The translations under genes and the position numbers were made by a program. Below are positions 19,726 through 49,202 of a stretch of DNA of 64,000 bases, piece after piece. The stretch covers positions 62,001-126,000 of the forward strand of contig WIXG01000122.1 of assembly GCA_009869945.1 (NCBI GenBank). Direction: 5' to 3'. Under the pieces are notes generated by a model. It was not told the origin of the DNA. It made no database searches and saw only the letters and a program-made list of their open reading frames with translations. Every line of letters begins with the position of its first letter. Position 1 is the first letter of the stretch. This stretch comes from Mesaphorura yosii (taxonomy: Eukaryota; Arthropoda; Collembola; Poduromorpha; Tullbergiidae).

Positions 19726-21385
19726 ATAGAACAATGAGTCTCTGGACCCTCGCAAGTATACTGGAGCTGGAAATGGCTCAACGATTATGGATTTTTAAGG
19801 TGTTTTTAAGCGTTAAGAATAAATATAACAAAAACGGTTTAATAAATGGATTCCATGAAAACAATTGTCAACGTTCCCAAAATCATTAATTTTGTGACTC
19901 TGTACTATGAAAAAAGTAGTCCAAATTCTGAAGTTGTTTGCATAGCTGCTGCCACCGTCCCGCCATCTTTAAAGTTTTTCTATTTGGGTTTGGCTCCGAT
20001 CTGATCTTATGTGAAGGCATAACTCGCCTTGAAGGACTCGGTTTGGCTTTCCTGTAGGTCCGTTAGATTCTAAACCGGGCACGGAAAGGTGTGGTTGGAT
20101 TTTCATGAATTTCCTGATTAACAATGCCACCGAATACTGAATACTGATCAAACGCGTGGAAATCGGACGCCAGCCCTACGATATGGAGCTGAGTCAAGTA
20201 AGAACCAACCAGAAAAATCCAGTGATACAACATGAACCATATCATCAAATGTATTCGAAATGAAATCACAACTCACAACGCTAGGAAACCCGACTGCAAA
20301 ACTTGTCTTTCGTTTGCTCAGAGCTCAACGAACAATGAATGCAATGTACGCATTCGAGCACAAGCTCAAAGCACGCTGTTGTTTTCTTGTAAGGAAGATG
20401 GATGCTTTGCCAGAGCCAAAGCGGCCAAAGCCCAGTGCGTTCACAGTGCTCGAGCACAGTACATCGCGTTGTGCACTCTGCATTTGCAAACTCCGAAGAA
20501 CGCACTGCGCGAGAGTATGCTTGGCTTCGCGGTCCATTTCAAACGGCAATTCTTCTGCCTGTATGATGCATAGGCGATTTGGCCTACCCAAAGCAGAGTA
20601 GCTTTCCTCTCCAATCTTCCACTCACCAACAACCACCACCACCAAAATTTAGTTATTTTTTTAAGTTTTATAATTCCTTTCTATCGGGTTCTGCAGTTGG
20701 TGAATTGTGGTTGGTTCGGTGGTCAAATTGGTGAACGCAGTTAAGTTGGGCCCAGATTTAACTGCGTGGTTTGCGTCAGTCTTTCAAAACTTGTACAGTT
20801 CGTGGTGTCTGTTGCTTCATGTACATAAACACAAAATCTATGGCGTGTTTGTCCTTCACTCTACATTAATTCCTGCGATTAATCGGTGATCGTCCCAATA
20901 ACTGATACAATTACCCTGCCACAGGATAAAATGCACTGGCTGTACAAGTAAGTCGATGGTCAATCTCGATTATCGGCACAACTCCGATTTACGTTGCTTG
21001 AACCTTTTTGTAATCAGGCTGGATCTAAAAGAACCATCGAAAACTGTAAAGATAACGACGCAGAGATGAATTTAAATCATTATTTTCATGAACAATAAAA
21101 ATAGGAAGGGATTTGGATTAACTGATTCTAATTTCTAAATTACGCCATGTAAATACTTCACAAAGGGAAGATTCGCTGAAATTCTTTCCACTTGCAGGTT
21201 TTAATGACTCAGAAAACTTCTACGTGAAAGAATCATTCACGATAATCTTAGACTGAAGACACTTCGACCCTGTTCAGCCTGAGAGGAAGACCTTGCTATT
21301 GGCATCACTTGCTATTTAAGACTTGAAGACTTCATTCTTGCTATCGCACCTTGTGATAAGAACCGGAACGCTTTCATGACTCACA
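19726..21385. other. Intergenic region upstream of cyclin T
   Basis: No gene is supported. Overlapping frames at 20232-20645 on both strands are about 105-113 codons long but have no recognisable motif or splice context. The 3' part should hold the cyclin T promoter. Confidence 0.5.
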
Positions 21386-24300
21386 ATGGCATCACAATCA
21401 GCACAAGTAGTTCCATCATCCGCTGCAACTGCTCCACCAACTGCTGGATCCAGTTCATCTGCACCAGTTGCAAACACCTCGGCCAATTCATCGACACCGG
21501 TGACCATCACCAGTTCGATTGTCGAGGAGTTGATGGAGGAGAACTACAACGATGATGGTCTACCGGAAAACGCCCCAAACAGGTGGTTCTTCACGAAAGA
21601 ACAGCTGGAAAACACTCCAAGCAGAAAGGCGGGCGTCGACGCCGACCGGGAACTCATGTACAGGCAACAATCTGCTAATTTCATTCAGGACATTGGCCAA
21701 AGACTGCAAGTGTAAGTCATTTTATACTCTTATTTCGACTTAGAGACTGACTAGCCATCGATAACATTGTTCTCAGTCCATATATCAATCTTGTGTTCAT
21801 TTTCAGGAATCAACTTTGCATTAATACAGCAATAGTCTACATGCATCGATTCTACATGTTTCACCCGTTCACGGTCTACCATAGAAACTCTATTTCGACA
21901 GCGTCTGTGTTTCTTGCTGCTAAAGTGGAAGAACAACCACGAAAATTAGAATACGTCATCAGGGTCGCTCATTATTGCCTGTTCCGAGACACTCAACCTC
22001 AAATTGATCTCAAATCAGAAGTAAGAATACAAGAAGTCAAAGAGTTCGTCGATAAAAGTGTGTGCCATTATCTTTTACGATGCTAATAATTTTTTGTTAC
22101 AGGCGTATGCAAATCTCGCAGCCGAATTGGTAAGCAACGAGAATATTCTTCTTCAAACACTTGGCTTTGATGTCGGCATTGACCACCCGCACACGCATGT
22201 TGTCAAATGTTGTCAGCTTGTTCGAGGTAAATATTATTGATAGTTTTACTCAAGTTTGAATTTCAGCTTAAAATCCCGGGCATTAATTCTGTTTATTTTT
22301 TTTATATTTCAGCAAGCAAAGACTTGGCTCAGACGTCTTACTTTATGGCAACAAATAGGTAAAAAGCCTTATTTGTAATTCCAACGATTGCAGAAGTGCA
22401 TCGAACCTGGAATTATGAATTCGAATCTTTTTATTATAGTCTTCATTTGACTACCATGTGTTTGGAATACAAATCAAGCGTTGTTGCGTGCGTTTGTATT
22501 CATTTGGCATGCAAATGGTCAAACTGGGAAGTAAGTAGCAATTGTTGCAGTAGAGTAGAATAGTAAGAATAGCATGATTCTTCATTAGTGCATCAATTAA
22601 TCAACAAAAGTAGCTGTAGATATTTAATTATTCATTACTAATCCCGATCTCGGATACAGATTCCAAGGTCGAAAGAGGGCAAAGACTGGTTTTGGTATGT
22701 GGATGGAACAGTGACAGTTGAGCAGCTGGAACAATACACCAATGAATTCTTAACAATTTTCAATAAATCTCCATCTCGTCTGAAAAAGAAAATTATTAGT
22801 TTAAGTGCTGCGACGAGAGGCAACAGTGGAAACCTGAGTGCTTTCCCGTCGCACTTTAATTTGGATCCGTCTAGTCCTGGCATGCCTATGCTAAATCCTA
22901 AATCTCGATCGCCCTCACCTTCGGATTCCGCGAACGCTGGAAAGCTAAGGTAAGTTGCGGGAAAGCCCATTAGTGCTATCTTAGCCTAGACAAGAAACAT
23001 ACGATCTAATCTTCGCTTTCGACAGGTTACCTCCAAAATCAAATGCACCACAGCCGTTGTTTAAGCCAATGGTCAAGCCAAGTGTACCTGGACAGCCACA
23101 TCCAGTCACCAAACCTCATCCAGTCAGTGGCAGTGGTGCGACTGGCCATCCTCTTCATGCAGCACCGCCGCCCCCAATGTACAGGCAAACCGCACACGCA
23201 GGGTCGGCGCATCCAGTACCGCCTAAACCTGGTCATCCGTACCCGCCTGGACCACACGCAGGACTGCCCCACGGAGACCCGAAGACCCTGCTAAAACAGG
23301 GAGCGTTTCCTTCCAGTGGGCACCACCCTGCTTCGTCAGGGATGGTTCAGAATTCGCACCCGTCGGCGGCTAGGCCTCAACCTGGACATCAGAACAACAC
23401 TCAAGGTCATCAGCCTTCCTCTTCTCATCCTCCGATTGTCCCCAAGCCTGGCCTTCACCCCCCACCTGCTGTGCAGGCTGGGAATAGTGTCCAGCACGGG
23501 CTGAACGTGAATCCAAATCTTCAGAATCAAAGGCAGTCGCTGACTGGCCTACAACAGCAGCCGAGGTCGCATCACTTAAATATGCCTAGACCGAATGCCC
23601 CACCACAACAAGTCATCAGGCCACCGATGGGGTCGCAGTCACAGCTTCAGCCTTTGAAAAGACCGTATCCAGACTCGCAGCAGCAACAGCGTCCAGAGGT
23701 AAGGAATTTCACTGCGCTGTCGTCGATAAGATCACCCATTCACGTCTTACCTCAATTTTTATTAGAATCGACCAGATCTTGCGCCTAAGCAAGCTGTGCC
23801 GAGATTTCTACCGCCGAATCACATGGGCGCAGTGGCCTCAAGTCAAAGCCAAATTCGTCAAATGAATCCAATTCGGCCTAGAATTCCAGATAAACCAGGT
23901 ACACTTGTGTCTAATTTCTGCCTGTCGGTTGTATTAGTCTTGTGTAACATTTGTGAATGAATTTAGAAATTCGGCACTCAGCTTCACAGTCTTTACTTAC
24001 TGGACATCCACCCGCACATCAGGCGCCGCAAACGACGGTCCAGCCAATGCACGTGCCTGCGCCGACAACAAAGCTTCCGGCTGCTGTGGACGGTCGTCCG
24101 TGGATGGAACGATTTCTTGACAACGAGATTTCAATGTCTCACAATGACGTGCCACCGAAACCGCCTCTGGTTGCTTCGAAACCGCCTCAGCTGTCCCAGC
24201 TGCATGTGTCCTCCTCTGGACTTCCACCCGTGCAAACACAATCGACTCACTCTGCGTCCTCCTTCCATGTCTCGTCCACGTCGTCCTCAGTTCCAGGTGG

Positions 24301-24733
24301 GATGACGTCGTTGCCGCCGCAGCAGCAGCCATCATCGACCGCGTCGCTGATGATGCCGATTGCTCCGAGCGCACTGGCACTCACTCTCACTCCGAGCCCA
24401 TCAATTGCTTCCTCGTCCATCTCGTCAGACTCGGTGGGGAGCGAGAAGCGCAAGAAGGAGAAGAAGCATAAGAAAGACAAGCACAGGGACAAGGAGGAGA
24501 AGGAGCACAAGCATAAGCACAAGGAGAAGCATAAGAAGGAGCACAAGGAAAAGCATAAGCACAAAAAACATCGTGCGAGCGAAGACTTCACGATAGACGC
24601 TGGCAACAACAAGCTGAAAATCATAATCGGTCGAGACCCCAATGCTGCTGCGGCTCAAGACTCGAGGGATGCGAATTCCAAATCATCCAAACATTCGAAA
24701 GACCATCATACAGCAACCATCATAAACTATTAA
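21386..24733 (+). CDS. CCNT1: Cyclin T, regulatory subunit of P-TEFb
   Basis: Nine exons: 21386-21711, 21807-22020, 22103-22226, 22313-22358, 22440-22530, 22660-22949, 23026-23698, 23766-23898 and 23967-24733, giving 887 residues (human CCNT1 726). It pairs with CDK9 in the nucleus to phosphorylate the RNA polymerase II tail and release paused polymerase. The N-terminal cyclin boxes contain [76 protein letters not shown] and [11 protein letters not shown] long Pro/Gln/Ser-rich linker follows (from about residue 360). Near the C-terminus lies a Lys/His-rich block (24450-24580), the counterpart of the histidine cluster of cyclin T1 that promotes condensates and CTD binding. A plus-strand AATAAA lies at 25365-25370. 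Confidence 0.96.
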
Positions 24734-26960
24734 TTAGAGTACTTGCTAATTTTAGAAATTATCGAATTATGGTATTTATTCGCCATGTTCAGGTCGTGTT
24801 ACAGAATCCAGAACGAACCTTCGATTTTAGTAAACTACCTTACCAAATCTTCATCCAGAAACTCAAACATTTCCTGAAGGAAATATATTGTATTTTCTAA
24901 ACGCTGCGTCTACGACTGTATTGTTATTTACTTTACTTTGCTAGAACGTTATAGTTTTACGGACTACATTACAATGTGAATTCAAATCAGTTATTGTTGT
25001 GCCGGGCCACAGCCAGCCTGTCCCAGGAAATATTCCTCAACTACTAATTACCGGCTCTTTAGCCATCGCTATTCGCATATCTGAGTATATAATGCATTAA
25101 TGAAGTGTGTCATGATTATCGCTGTCCCTCGATTGAGTGCAATTTGGGAAAGCGGAGTCCTGCTACTCGAATCAAGACTGCACACCAAGAATGAAGTGGC
25201 GAGTAAAATGTTAATGGACAGAAGATTACTTGGGTTTTTGATATAAGCAATACACGTTTGATTATTATTGATCATCATCTTTTTGTATTCATCATACAGT
25301 GTATTCTATTTTGTTATCAGCGTCAGTTGATCGTGCAGAATGTGGCAAGCTATTCAATGAGGGAAATAAAAATCAGCGTTTTTTGGCATCACATTTTTAT
25401 ATTACAAAATTGCAATTAATTACACGTTAGGTTTCAGTTTGCCCCAAGCCTTTTTGAGTCGCCACTCAGCTTAAAATGACAGTCGGGACTGCGATTGGGC
25501 AGTTTCCCGTAAAATTCGAACCGTCAGATGGCCAGCAGCTTCAATGTTGAATCAGTCGTGAAAGTCTGACGTCCGTTTTGTAGAAGACGCTGATTGCTTT
25601 GCAATGCGTCCGTCCTTCTGCAATGGCCACGGCGTCCGAATCAAATCCAGTTATTTCAGATCGCTGCATCTTTTCATCATTTGACTCCACTGCACGCTGC
25701 GCCGCTGAGTTTCCCCACATTTCGATAATCTCGAGCGAAAGCCATTTCCTCGGTTGACTTAGTAATGGCAGTTGTAATACCCTGATTACAAGTCTCAACT
25801 CTGTTCTGCTCTTTCTGCTTCATCGTCTCCGCCGTCGATTCGTCAGAGCCCAATCCCTTTATATTATTATTATACGCGAGTTGCTTTCTCTACTGCGTCG
25901 TCCACAAAGACAAAAGACGGCGACTGAATTTTGGGAAATATTTCCATGGTCATAATCGTCGAGCAGTGGTGGCTGAGTTTCTGCATCAAATTCCAGTTTT
26001 GCGACTCGCGCAAGAAAGAAAGTTTAATATTTGCTGCTGTAACCAAGAACGCCAAGAACGGGTAACCAAGTTGGCAGAGAAAGAGACATTTTCTTCTTGG
26101 CTGAGCAAAAGAGAAAGAAGATGATGATGCTTTCGCTTTTGGCTTTTGCTGATGGGAAAGAAAAAGATTCGGCACGGCACGGGACGACGAAGAAAGCAGA
26201 GCGAGAGCGAAGCTGCAACAGTGTGAGAGAAGCTGCTCGGCGTTTATGCACAGTCCAATGGTTCGATTGGGTCCAACCCATGACTCTGCCCTCAATCTCA
26301 TCTCAACCCAATAATCGCACGGCCACGGAAGCCAACAAATAAAAAGGCTTTTACAATAATATGAATCATCATCACGGTCATCATCTGCCTCCAATGCTCT
26401 TTACTTAATAACCATTTCTTTCTTTTACGCCGAAATTGAGGAATAAGCTGTTGGACTTTAAGTGTATTAACAAATCCAACACCGCAGCATCGCAACGCGA
26501 GGAGCCAACGGCCAAGCCACGACAGTAGCGTGCTCAGAAAACTCGGATCGACTTAATTTCGGGCGACGCGACGTTCGAAAGATGATATCAGACTTCAGTT
26601 GACTGGATGTGGGATCGAACTGGACTCGGCTTTGCATTGGCAGTGAGACGGACACAGAGTGAACAGGGCCAAGATCGACTCTGGAATCTGACTGCTCCGT
26701 GGGACGCAAGTATAAAGTCGTCGCGTGCGTTGCAATAATCTGCGCATTCTTCCATTCTCATCGATGAATTATACGACGAGCGTCTTTTTCGGTGTATTGC
26801 ATTGTGAAACGTGAGACATAGCGGTTTTCACATTTGGTGTGTACGTCGTACATTGTGAATCTTTTACAATTTTTGTCAAGATTAGTCCCAAATTACACGC
26901 AGAATTGTTAGACTAAATTGTGTTTCGTGAAAGTTTCCCGTGTCGAAACCTTGATTTAAG
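24734..26960. other. Cyclin T 3' flank and MNX upstream region
   Basis: The first 640 bp are probably cyclin T 3' UTR up to the AATAAA at 25365. The remainder is upstream of MNX. Minus frames at 25798-25541 and 26394-25870 are low-complexity Ser/Leu-rich and show no family motif. Confidence 0.5.
26711..26717 (+). promoter_or_regulatory. Candidate TATA box of MNX
   Basis: TATAAAG lies 244 bp upstream of the MNX start codon, preceded by a GC-richer stretch. It predicts a start site near 26740-26750, giving a leader of roughly 210-220 nt. Position and consensus are the only support. Confidence 0.45.
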
Positions 26961-39042
<12,082 letters not shown>

Positions 39043-42000
39043 TTGTTTGTTCGTTGATTAGTTGTTTGAATTCTTGTAATTATTTTATTACAATACTCTG
39101 GGCATGTGCATATGCAAAATGCTGCACTTGAAAAGAATATACGTAAAATTGCAAATGATATTCGTATTAAGGTTAAATATTTATGGTCGTATAACTCATA
39201 AAATACGTAGCAGCTCGTCCATAATGCCAGAATACGTGCAAGAACTTAATTGCGGTCTGTAGTAGTCGTTAGTTAATTAGCTAACTGATTTAGTGGCTAG
39301 ACTTGATTAAGATTAGCAATTACTAATGCCTCAGACATACACTTTTAAAAATCAGGATTGGCATATTTGTCTGCGTTCTTGCGTCACGTGTATCATTTTT
39401 GAAATGTAAACTACACTCAATTAAGTGAATAAGCAGCCATGAGTTAGATGCACTTGATGATAAATTGGTCTCATAGGGAAGTATAACACTCTCTCGCTCG
39501 GTATTAATAAATTACTTAAATTCGTTGCTTACAAATTATTCATGCGGTTATTTTTTTTATCCTCGCACCACTTTTAGCATTAATACTCAATCACAAGCTG
39601 TTCATCTGATTGCTTTCTGCGTCCGTGCCCTGCTCAAAGTGGGTAAGAATCCCCGAACCGGAACCCTCCACGAATACTTAGTTTGTGTAAACAAATCGAA
39701 TTCCGGGTAATTGTTTTCCCCATTGTCGACGGCACAGAATGGACGTGGACACAGAGCTCGCGAGGGTTTTTCATCTTTCCTTGACTGCTGACTGCTGGTG
39801 TGCATTGTAACACTTGGCATAAACGAGTACCAATCATCCAGTACGAATTAAGGACGTCAAACACCCTTCCTCGCCCTGCACTGCCAGCAGCCTGCCAGCC
39901 AGCCAAGTCATTCTTTCCCCTATCGTATCTTCCTGCACTGAAAAGGCAAGTGGACTGATGAAATGGCTTGGCATTGTGGCTTGAGAATCGATCAGCCTGA
40001 AAGCCGCGCGAGAGGCGAATGAAAGAGAGAGACAAGACGCGAAGAGGAGAGAAGGAGAGAAAGAAGCTACTTAATTTATGACTTGGTGATGTTTGTCATC
40101 ACATTACTGCTGCTTTCTCTTTCTCCTCATTCTTTTATTTCATTAATGGCTACCGCTGCTGCTACTGCTAGCCCAACTAACTGACTGAACTGAAATTCAA
40201 TGAATTCATGATGAGTTTGAGAATGGGTTCAATTAGTGTGGCAGTAGATTGGAGCCCGAGTAGATTGGCCGAGGGAGAAAGAGGAAAATAATGAATCAAA
40301 TTACTCTACACGCGCATTGTGGAGATTTTCTATTTATTTTCCCAATTAACCATTACTGCACAATCTGCTCTCCCGTCCACGTCCCAAGTTTATTGCACTA
40401 ATCCATTCTAGGCCCAATTTTATATACTTTCTGACTGATTTTTTCACGTAATTAGAAGCACACACGCAGACGGCAATCCCATCTTCCCATCATCGTCATT
40501 CTTCATTCATCTGGCACAGCACGGCACTGCTTGTTTACATAAACGGGTCAAAATGCCTCCAATCTGTGCCGTCGGAGTCTGCAATTCATTTAAGATGCGG
40601 TCCCCGGAGCCATTTTTATTCCATTACTTTCCCGGAATTGGAAAATTAATTCAAGGAGTCGGAATGGGAACGAAATGAATGAATACAAAATGAGAGTAAT
40701 TGAGCACCAAATTCTTTTCTTTCCACACCGACTGTTGCGCCTTTCTGTTCAGAATTTTTAACAATTCGTATTGCATTCCTCAATTCTCAAATCAGCTAGT
40801 AAAAAGGTCCTTGCTTCTTCTCATTCGTCCCACCACAAACTTTCATGATAGAATGTGAAGCAAACGCAGGAATTACAAACTACCCCAATTAAAGAAGAAT
40901 TCCTGTGTAATTCCGCAGTAACTGAGAATCTTACGCCAAATAGCGAACAGTCAGGGCTGACGACGAGAGAGCTCGAGAAAAAATACGCAATTACTCCATT
41001 AGGGCACTGCGCAGAGCACGCATTGGCGTAAATCTTCCATCTGTCAACACAGATCACATAACTTATTTCCTTACCAGCTTCCCATTCCTATTATAAAACT
41101 AGGAACACAAGATTTGAGGTTTGGCTCATGTAAAAAAGGAAATCAAAATTCACAGAGTGTGGCTGAGAGAGAGAAAGTAGCACAGACACATTACTCAGCC
41201 ACCACGTATATAAATTATATTATTATTCAGGATGATGGTGGCTGGGGAGAAAGCGCGCGCAGCAGAAGAATGGATACCGTCGGATCGCGTCTTGTTCTCC
41301 CAGCACTAATCATCACTGTGTGGTGGTAATAGCGAGTAAAGGGGATTTTTTACTCTACCCATAAAATGAGAAAATCTCTGCTCGAATATTTGTGTATAAG
41401 TCGAAAAAGAAGTCAAGATATGAAACAAAAGAAAGAAAAACGGCTGTAAATCTTTTGGGCGTGAAATTTATGAGTAAACTTTTCCTTCTTTTCTTCCTTT
41501 TTGGCCCTTTTTTAAAATTGTGTGTATTTCATATGAGAGAGTAACGATGCTTGTAACGACCGACCAACCAACCAACGTCAAGCTGGCCTCCAAGAAGAGA
41601 AACGGAATCAAATGTAATTCCTCTTCACGACGCTTCCAACAAGAGAAAAGATACATGGGGAAAGTTAAGCCAAAGAAAGTCGGGAAAAGTAACGAAGAAA
41701 ATATATCCGATTAAGGAAAGTTGGTACAAAGTACTTATCCTCCGACTTATAACTCGGCGCGTTTCCTAATAATAAGAAAATATCTGCCAGAGCGTCTTGG
41801 CTTGGATTTTCATGCAACATGCAACTGGAGCCAGGAATAACAACCTCCTGAATGAAAAGGCAAGTGTGGACTAAGAAATGCATCAAATCAAGACGACCAC
41901 ACCAGCCACAGCCACTCTGCTAATCATAAAACTAAACATCAACCCTGGCTTTTTATTATCTTCATGTGTTTATGGATTTGGATTACTCTGTGTATGCGTG

Positions 42001-42619
42001 CATAAAGGAATATATTTTGAAATCAGTTCGTGATTGCTGCACAAATTCAGATGTAACTATATTAATTGTCGAGCCGAATGCAGCTCACTTTACAGGAATA
42101 CTGAAAGCGGGCGGGATTTACAGAACAACGGACATGAGATGGCAGTGTTAAAATCGAAAAAACGTTAAGCGCATGGGAGCCTTTGCCATCAGGTCGCAGC
42201 AATTCACGTGTGGTTTCTTATAAGTTCAACAGACTTGAACATGTATAAGTATGCAGCATTCATGAAATCATAATCTCCTTGATCATTAATGGAAATTCCT
42301 AACCAGCTGTGAAGCTCAAGTGGTAGCGGAGGAAGCAAAACGTAGTTGGTGCTTGAGAATTATCCCTTTGCCCTACTAGATTTTAAGGTCCAATTTTGTC
42401 ATGTAACCGTTCATAACAAACTTGCTTCTTTGCGTTTCATAGAGAGAAGCAGATATAAGGGTGCAATCGAAGAGCCCGACGTAAACGGTTGATGAGGGCA
42501 CCGGAGAATATTTTCCATGAATTTACTTCTCCGAATCGTAATTCGCACTAAACGCGGAAGCAAGTTCGAATATCCAGTTTTGATATGAGCCAATACTAAA
42601 ACACCGTCGCACAATATTC
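39043..42619. other. Non-coding region 3' of MNX
   Basis: This begins with the MNX 3' UTR; an AATAAA at 39506-39511 is a candidate end. Beyond it I see no gene. Minus frames around 39634-40035 and 40821-41057 lack motifs and splice context. Confidence 0.5.
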
Positions 42620-42965
42620 AATCGGCCGATCTTCTTAGGTTCGAGTTCGTTCTGACTCGGTGACTGCGTGCTCTATGTGTTTTGATGGGAGCTAATACTA
42701 GCCTAGCACCGCGAATAGTCTCAAGATTTTATCGGCGTATTATTTTACGTTCTAGTTTGTTCTGAATTGGTGGCTGCGTACTCTATGTGTTTTGTTGTGT
42801 GGGGGGGGGGGAATGCTACCTCGCACCGCCAATAATAGTCTTACCAAATTCTATCGGCTGATTTTCTTACGTTCGACTATGACGTTCGCGCTGACCCGAT
42901 GACTGCATATTTAGGAGGGAGAGAATGCTGCTTAGGACCGTACATTGTCTTTCAAATTTTAACCT
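42620..42965. repeat. Diverged minisatellite, about 110-130 bp unit, three copies
   Basis: Three related units follow each other. Each has a TATCGGC/ATCGGC start, a TTACGTTC-type block, GACTGCGTACTCTATGTGTTTT-like sequence (near 42662, 42772 and 42901), an AATGCT or GCTAAT block, GCACCGC and an AATAGTCTT end. The middle copy carries an 11-base G run at 42801-42811. Copy spacing is about 110 and 129 bp. Confidence 0.75.
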
Positions 42966-43579
42966 GGCAAAATTCCAAAATCTGGCACGGCCATATTGTG
43001 GCCACTTTCACATGCTACGTTTCGTTAGAGGTGCAAATGCTGAAGCCACAGAATTAAAGACTATGTAAATGGGGCGAAGGTGTCACGCTATTTCTGTTAC
43101 ATGTTCTGTAGTGCTTAGTCTGTGCTAATCTGTCCGATAACTTTATCATTGTCTGTAAGATGTGCTGGGGTGATCATGTTTGTCATGATATTATTACAAT
43201 ATACCCTATTTCCTTATTCAACATTGACGTCCAATCTTCCCTTCACAAAGCGATATCCAATCAAATTTTTAACCATGCAAGATGAAATTTGCAAATACAC
43301 GCATCAGTCGTATTTTGGTCTACGTAAGCGTTAATTCTTGGCACACAAATGAGAAGCATCACGAAATATATTCAGAATGAAATGTTTTCAGGAGACACCA
43401 AAAACAGTACAGCTACATTATATTTTCTTTACTCACTCGAGTTCAAATTTCATTTCATAATTCTTCAATTCTTATTTCACAAATCTAGAAATTTTTGTAA
43501 AATAATTTCTACCGTTTTAATATGGCTTTAAAATAAAATGAATTTTACGAAATACGACTACTTATCTCGTATTCGACGT
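42966..43579. other. AT-rich spacer
   Basis: No gene is supported between the minisatellite and the hairpin. Two 60-70 codon plus frames at 43122-43334 and 43349-43531 are AT-driven and lack motifs. Confidence 0.5.
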
Positions 43580-43677
43580 GGTCGGCCAGATGCTCCATTT
43601 CCCTTTGCTCCCTGGCATTTCCTCCATGGTCATTCACTACACTGGGACAAATGAAATGGAGCGTCTGACCGTAGACC
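43580..43677. ncRNA. Pre-miRNA-like hairpin (strand unresolved; could be a MITE)
   Basis: The left arm 43580-43612 (GGTCGGCCAGATGCTCC then ATTTC..TTTG..TCCC) pairs along almost its whole length with the right arm 43644-43677 (GGGACAAAT, GAAATGGAGCGTCTGACC, GTAGACC). About 28-30 pairs form, with one small asymmetric loop, a 3-base bulge and a terminal loop of about 31 nt. A TCGA/TCGA pairing extends the base. Size and shape suit a microRNA precursor. I do not recognise a known mature sequence, and a small inverted-repeat element would look similar. Confidence 0.45.
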
Positions 43678-45176
43678 GTTTTCGAGAACCACACGGCAAA
43701 TATGTTATAGAATGTTAACCTTGAATTTGATTAGTCTTTTGCACTACTGTACTAATAGTCTCTTTAGTTTAAGTGGATTAACTTCACTTTTCTACTGCTA
43801 TTTGCTATCATTATGACAGATTGAAGCTTTTACCTTACGTTAAGGAGAAATACGAATTTGTTCAATAAAATAAGCAAATGGGTTACAAATTACGATAAGA
43901 TTGGGTAAGACATTTTGACGACCAATGAAAATCGAGACTTTCATTATCCCACTCAATAAACATCAGTCCAATGAAACTAATGATTAATTACCAACTTGTA
44001 ACGCATTTGTAACGCCCGACAGAACATTTAAAATTTGAATTGAATTATTTAATTAGTCAATGAAGCAATGCCTATGCAATGGGGAAGTGTGAGCCCAGAG
44101 TACAGAGGGATTAGAAGTCGCTCTGGAGTCAGAAGCATGGTCATGCCTTCAGATTGTTAAAACCAAGGCGATGAGACGTCATTATTACGAAGAAAGCGCT
44201 GGCATTCTTCAAAACAAATACAGATTACAGAGAACGATGACGTTGAGGCAGTAAATTTATTTGCTGCGACTTGCAAGAAAGCTCCATTCGAGAGAGTCGA
44301 AAGACAAGTTTCAGCCAACGCAATAGCACATGGAGGAGTTGCAGCATCCACTCGCCTGCCTACCGGAGAGAAGAAAATGGGATTCCCCTGTCACCCATTT
44401 ATCTCCAAGTGGATGGCTACACTTTTAATTAACGCTAAATCGTTTCATCGCTCCCTGGACATTACTTTGATCTGAGCCTAATTAAGTGTGGAAGGAAAAG
44501 TTTAATCTGGTACTAATTCACGTCGTTTGGATCCAATCCACATTGCTCAGCAAAAACTCACCAGCCTGCCTGCGACGAGTTGATGTTCACTTTCCCCATA
44601 CAGTTTCTCAAGCAGGAATTTTTGTTTTTGTGTGTGAACGCTTTCTACGTTCACTTTTCCCGTCATTTGTCCAGCCTGTGCTTTTTCTCCTCCTCTTTCG
44701 TACTTGCTTCGCTTAACCGGGTCTCATTCGAGATTTCATCAGCTAAACACTGTGCTTATGTTTTCTGGAAAGTGCCTCAGAGAAAATTAGTAAATTTATT
44801 GCTGCGGACAACGAATTTTACAATAATTTTTGGATTTCTCCCAAATATAAAGAAATGCATATCATTGATTCATTTCTCATTGTTTATTAACTTTTCGGGA
44901 TTATACATTGTAACATGATTCAAACATCTTGCAAGATTTACAAATATGCAAAAGCATTGCTTGTCATGTGTCATACCCTAATGTCATAAATGCTTTTTCC
45001 CTCTGTCAGAAAACTACATAAAGAAACAAAGGTTGAATATTTTTTACGTAATATTAGTAAACATAAACCATTTATTCGAATTTAGTGGTGGGTGACAACA
45101 GACCACTGGTTATGAGATGCAGAGAGAAAGGGCTAACAAAGGAAATGGGTTGGTTGCACATTAGAAGAAGCGGAAG
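43678..45176. other. Spacer before the SRPK 3' end
   Basis: No gene is supported here. The minus-strand AATAAA at 45076-45071 lies about 100 bp past the SRPK stop and is its likely polyadenylation signal. Confidence 0.55.

Positions 45177-49202
<4,026 letters not shown>

Noticed and set aside
20232-20645. Overlapping 106-113 codon frames on both strands
   Set aside because: No domain, biased composition or splice sites; open frames this long on both strands over one stretch are expected occasionally by chance.
25541-26394. Minus-strand frames of 85 and 174 codons upstream of MNX
   Set aside because: Ser/Leu-rich low complexity, no recognisable motif, and they sit in the MNX upstream region.
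40391-40425. Sequence TTATTGCACTAATCC with a miR-92-like seed
   Set aside because: No complementary arm lies within about 100 bases on either side, so no precursor hairpin forms.
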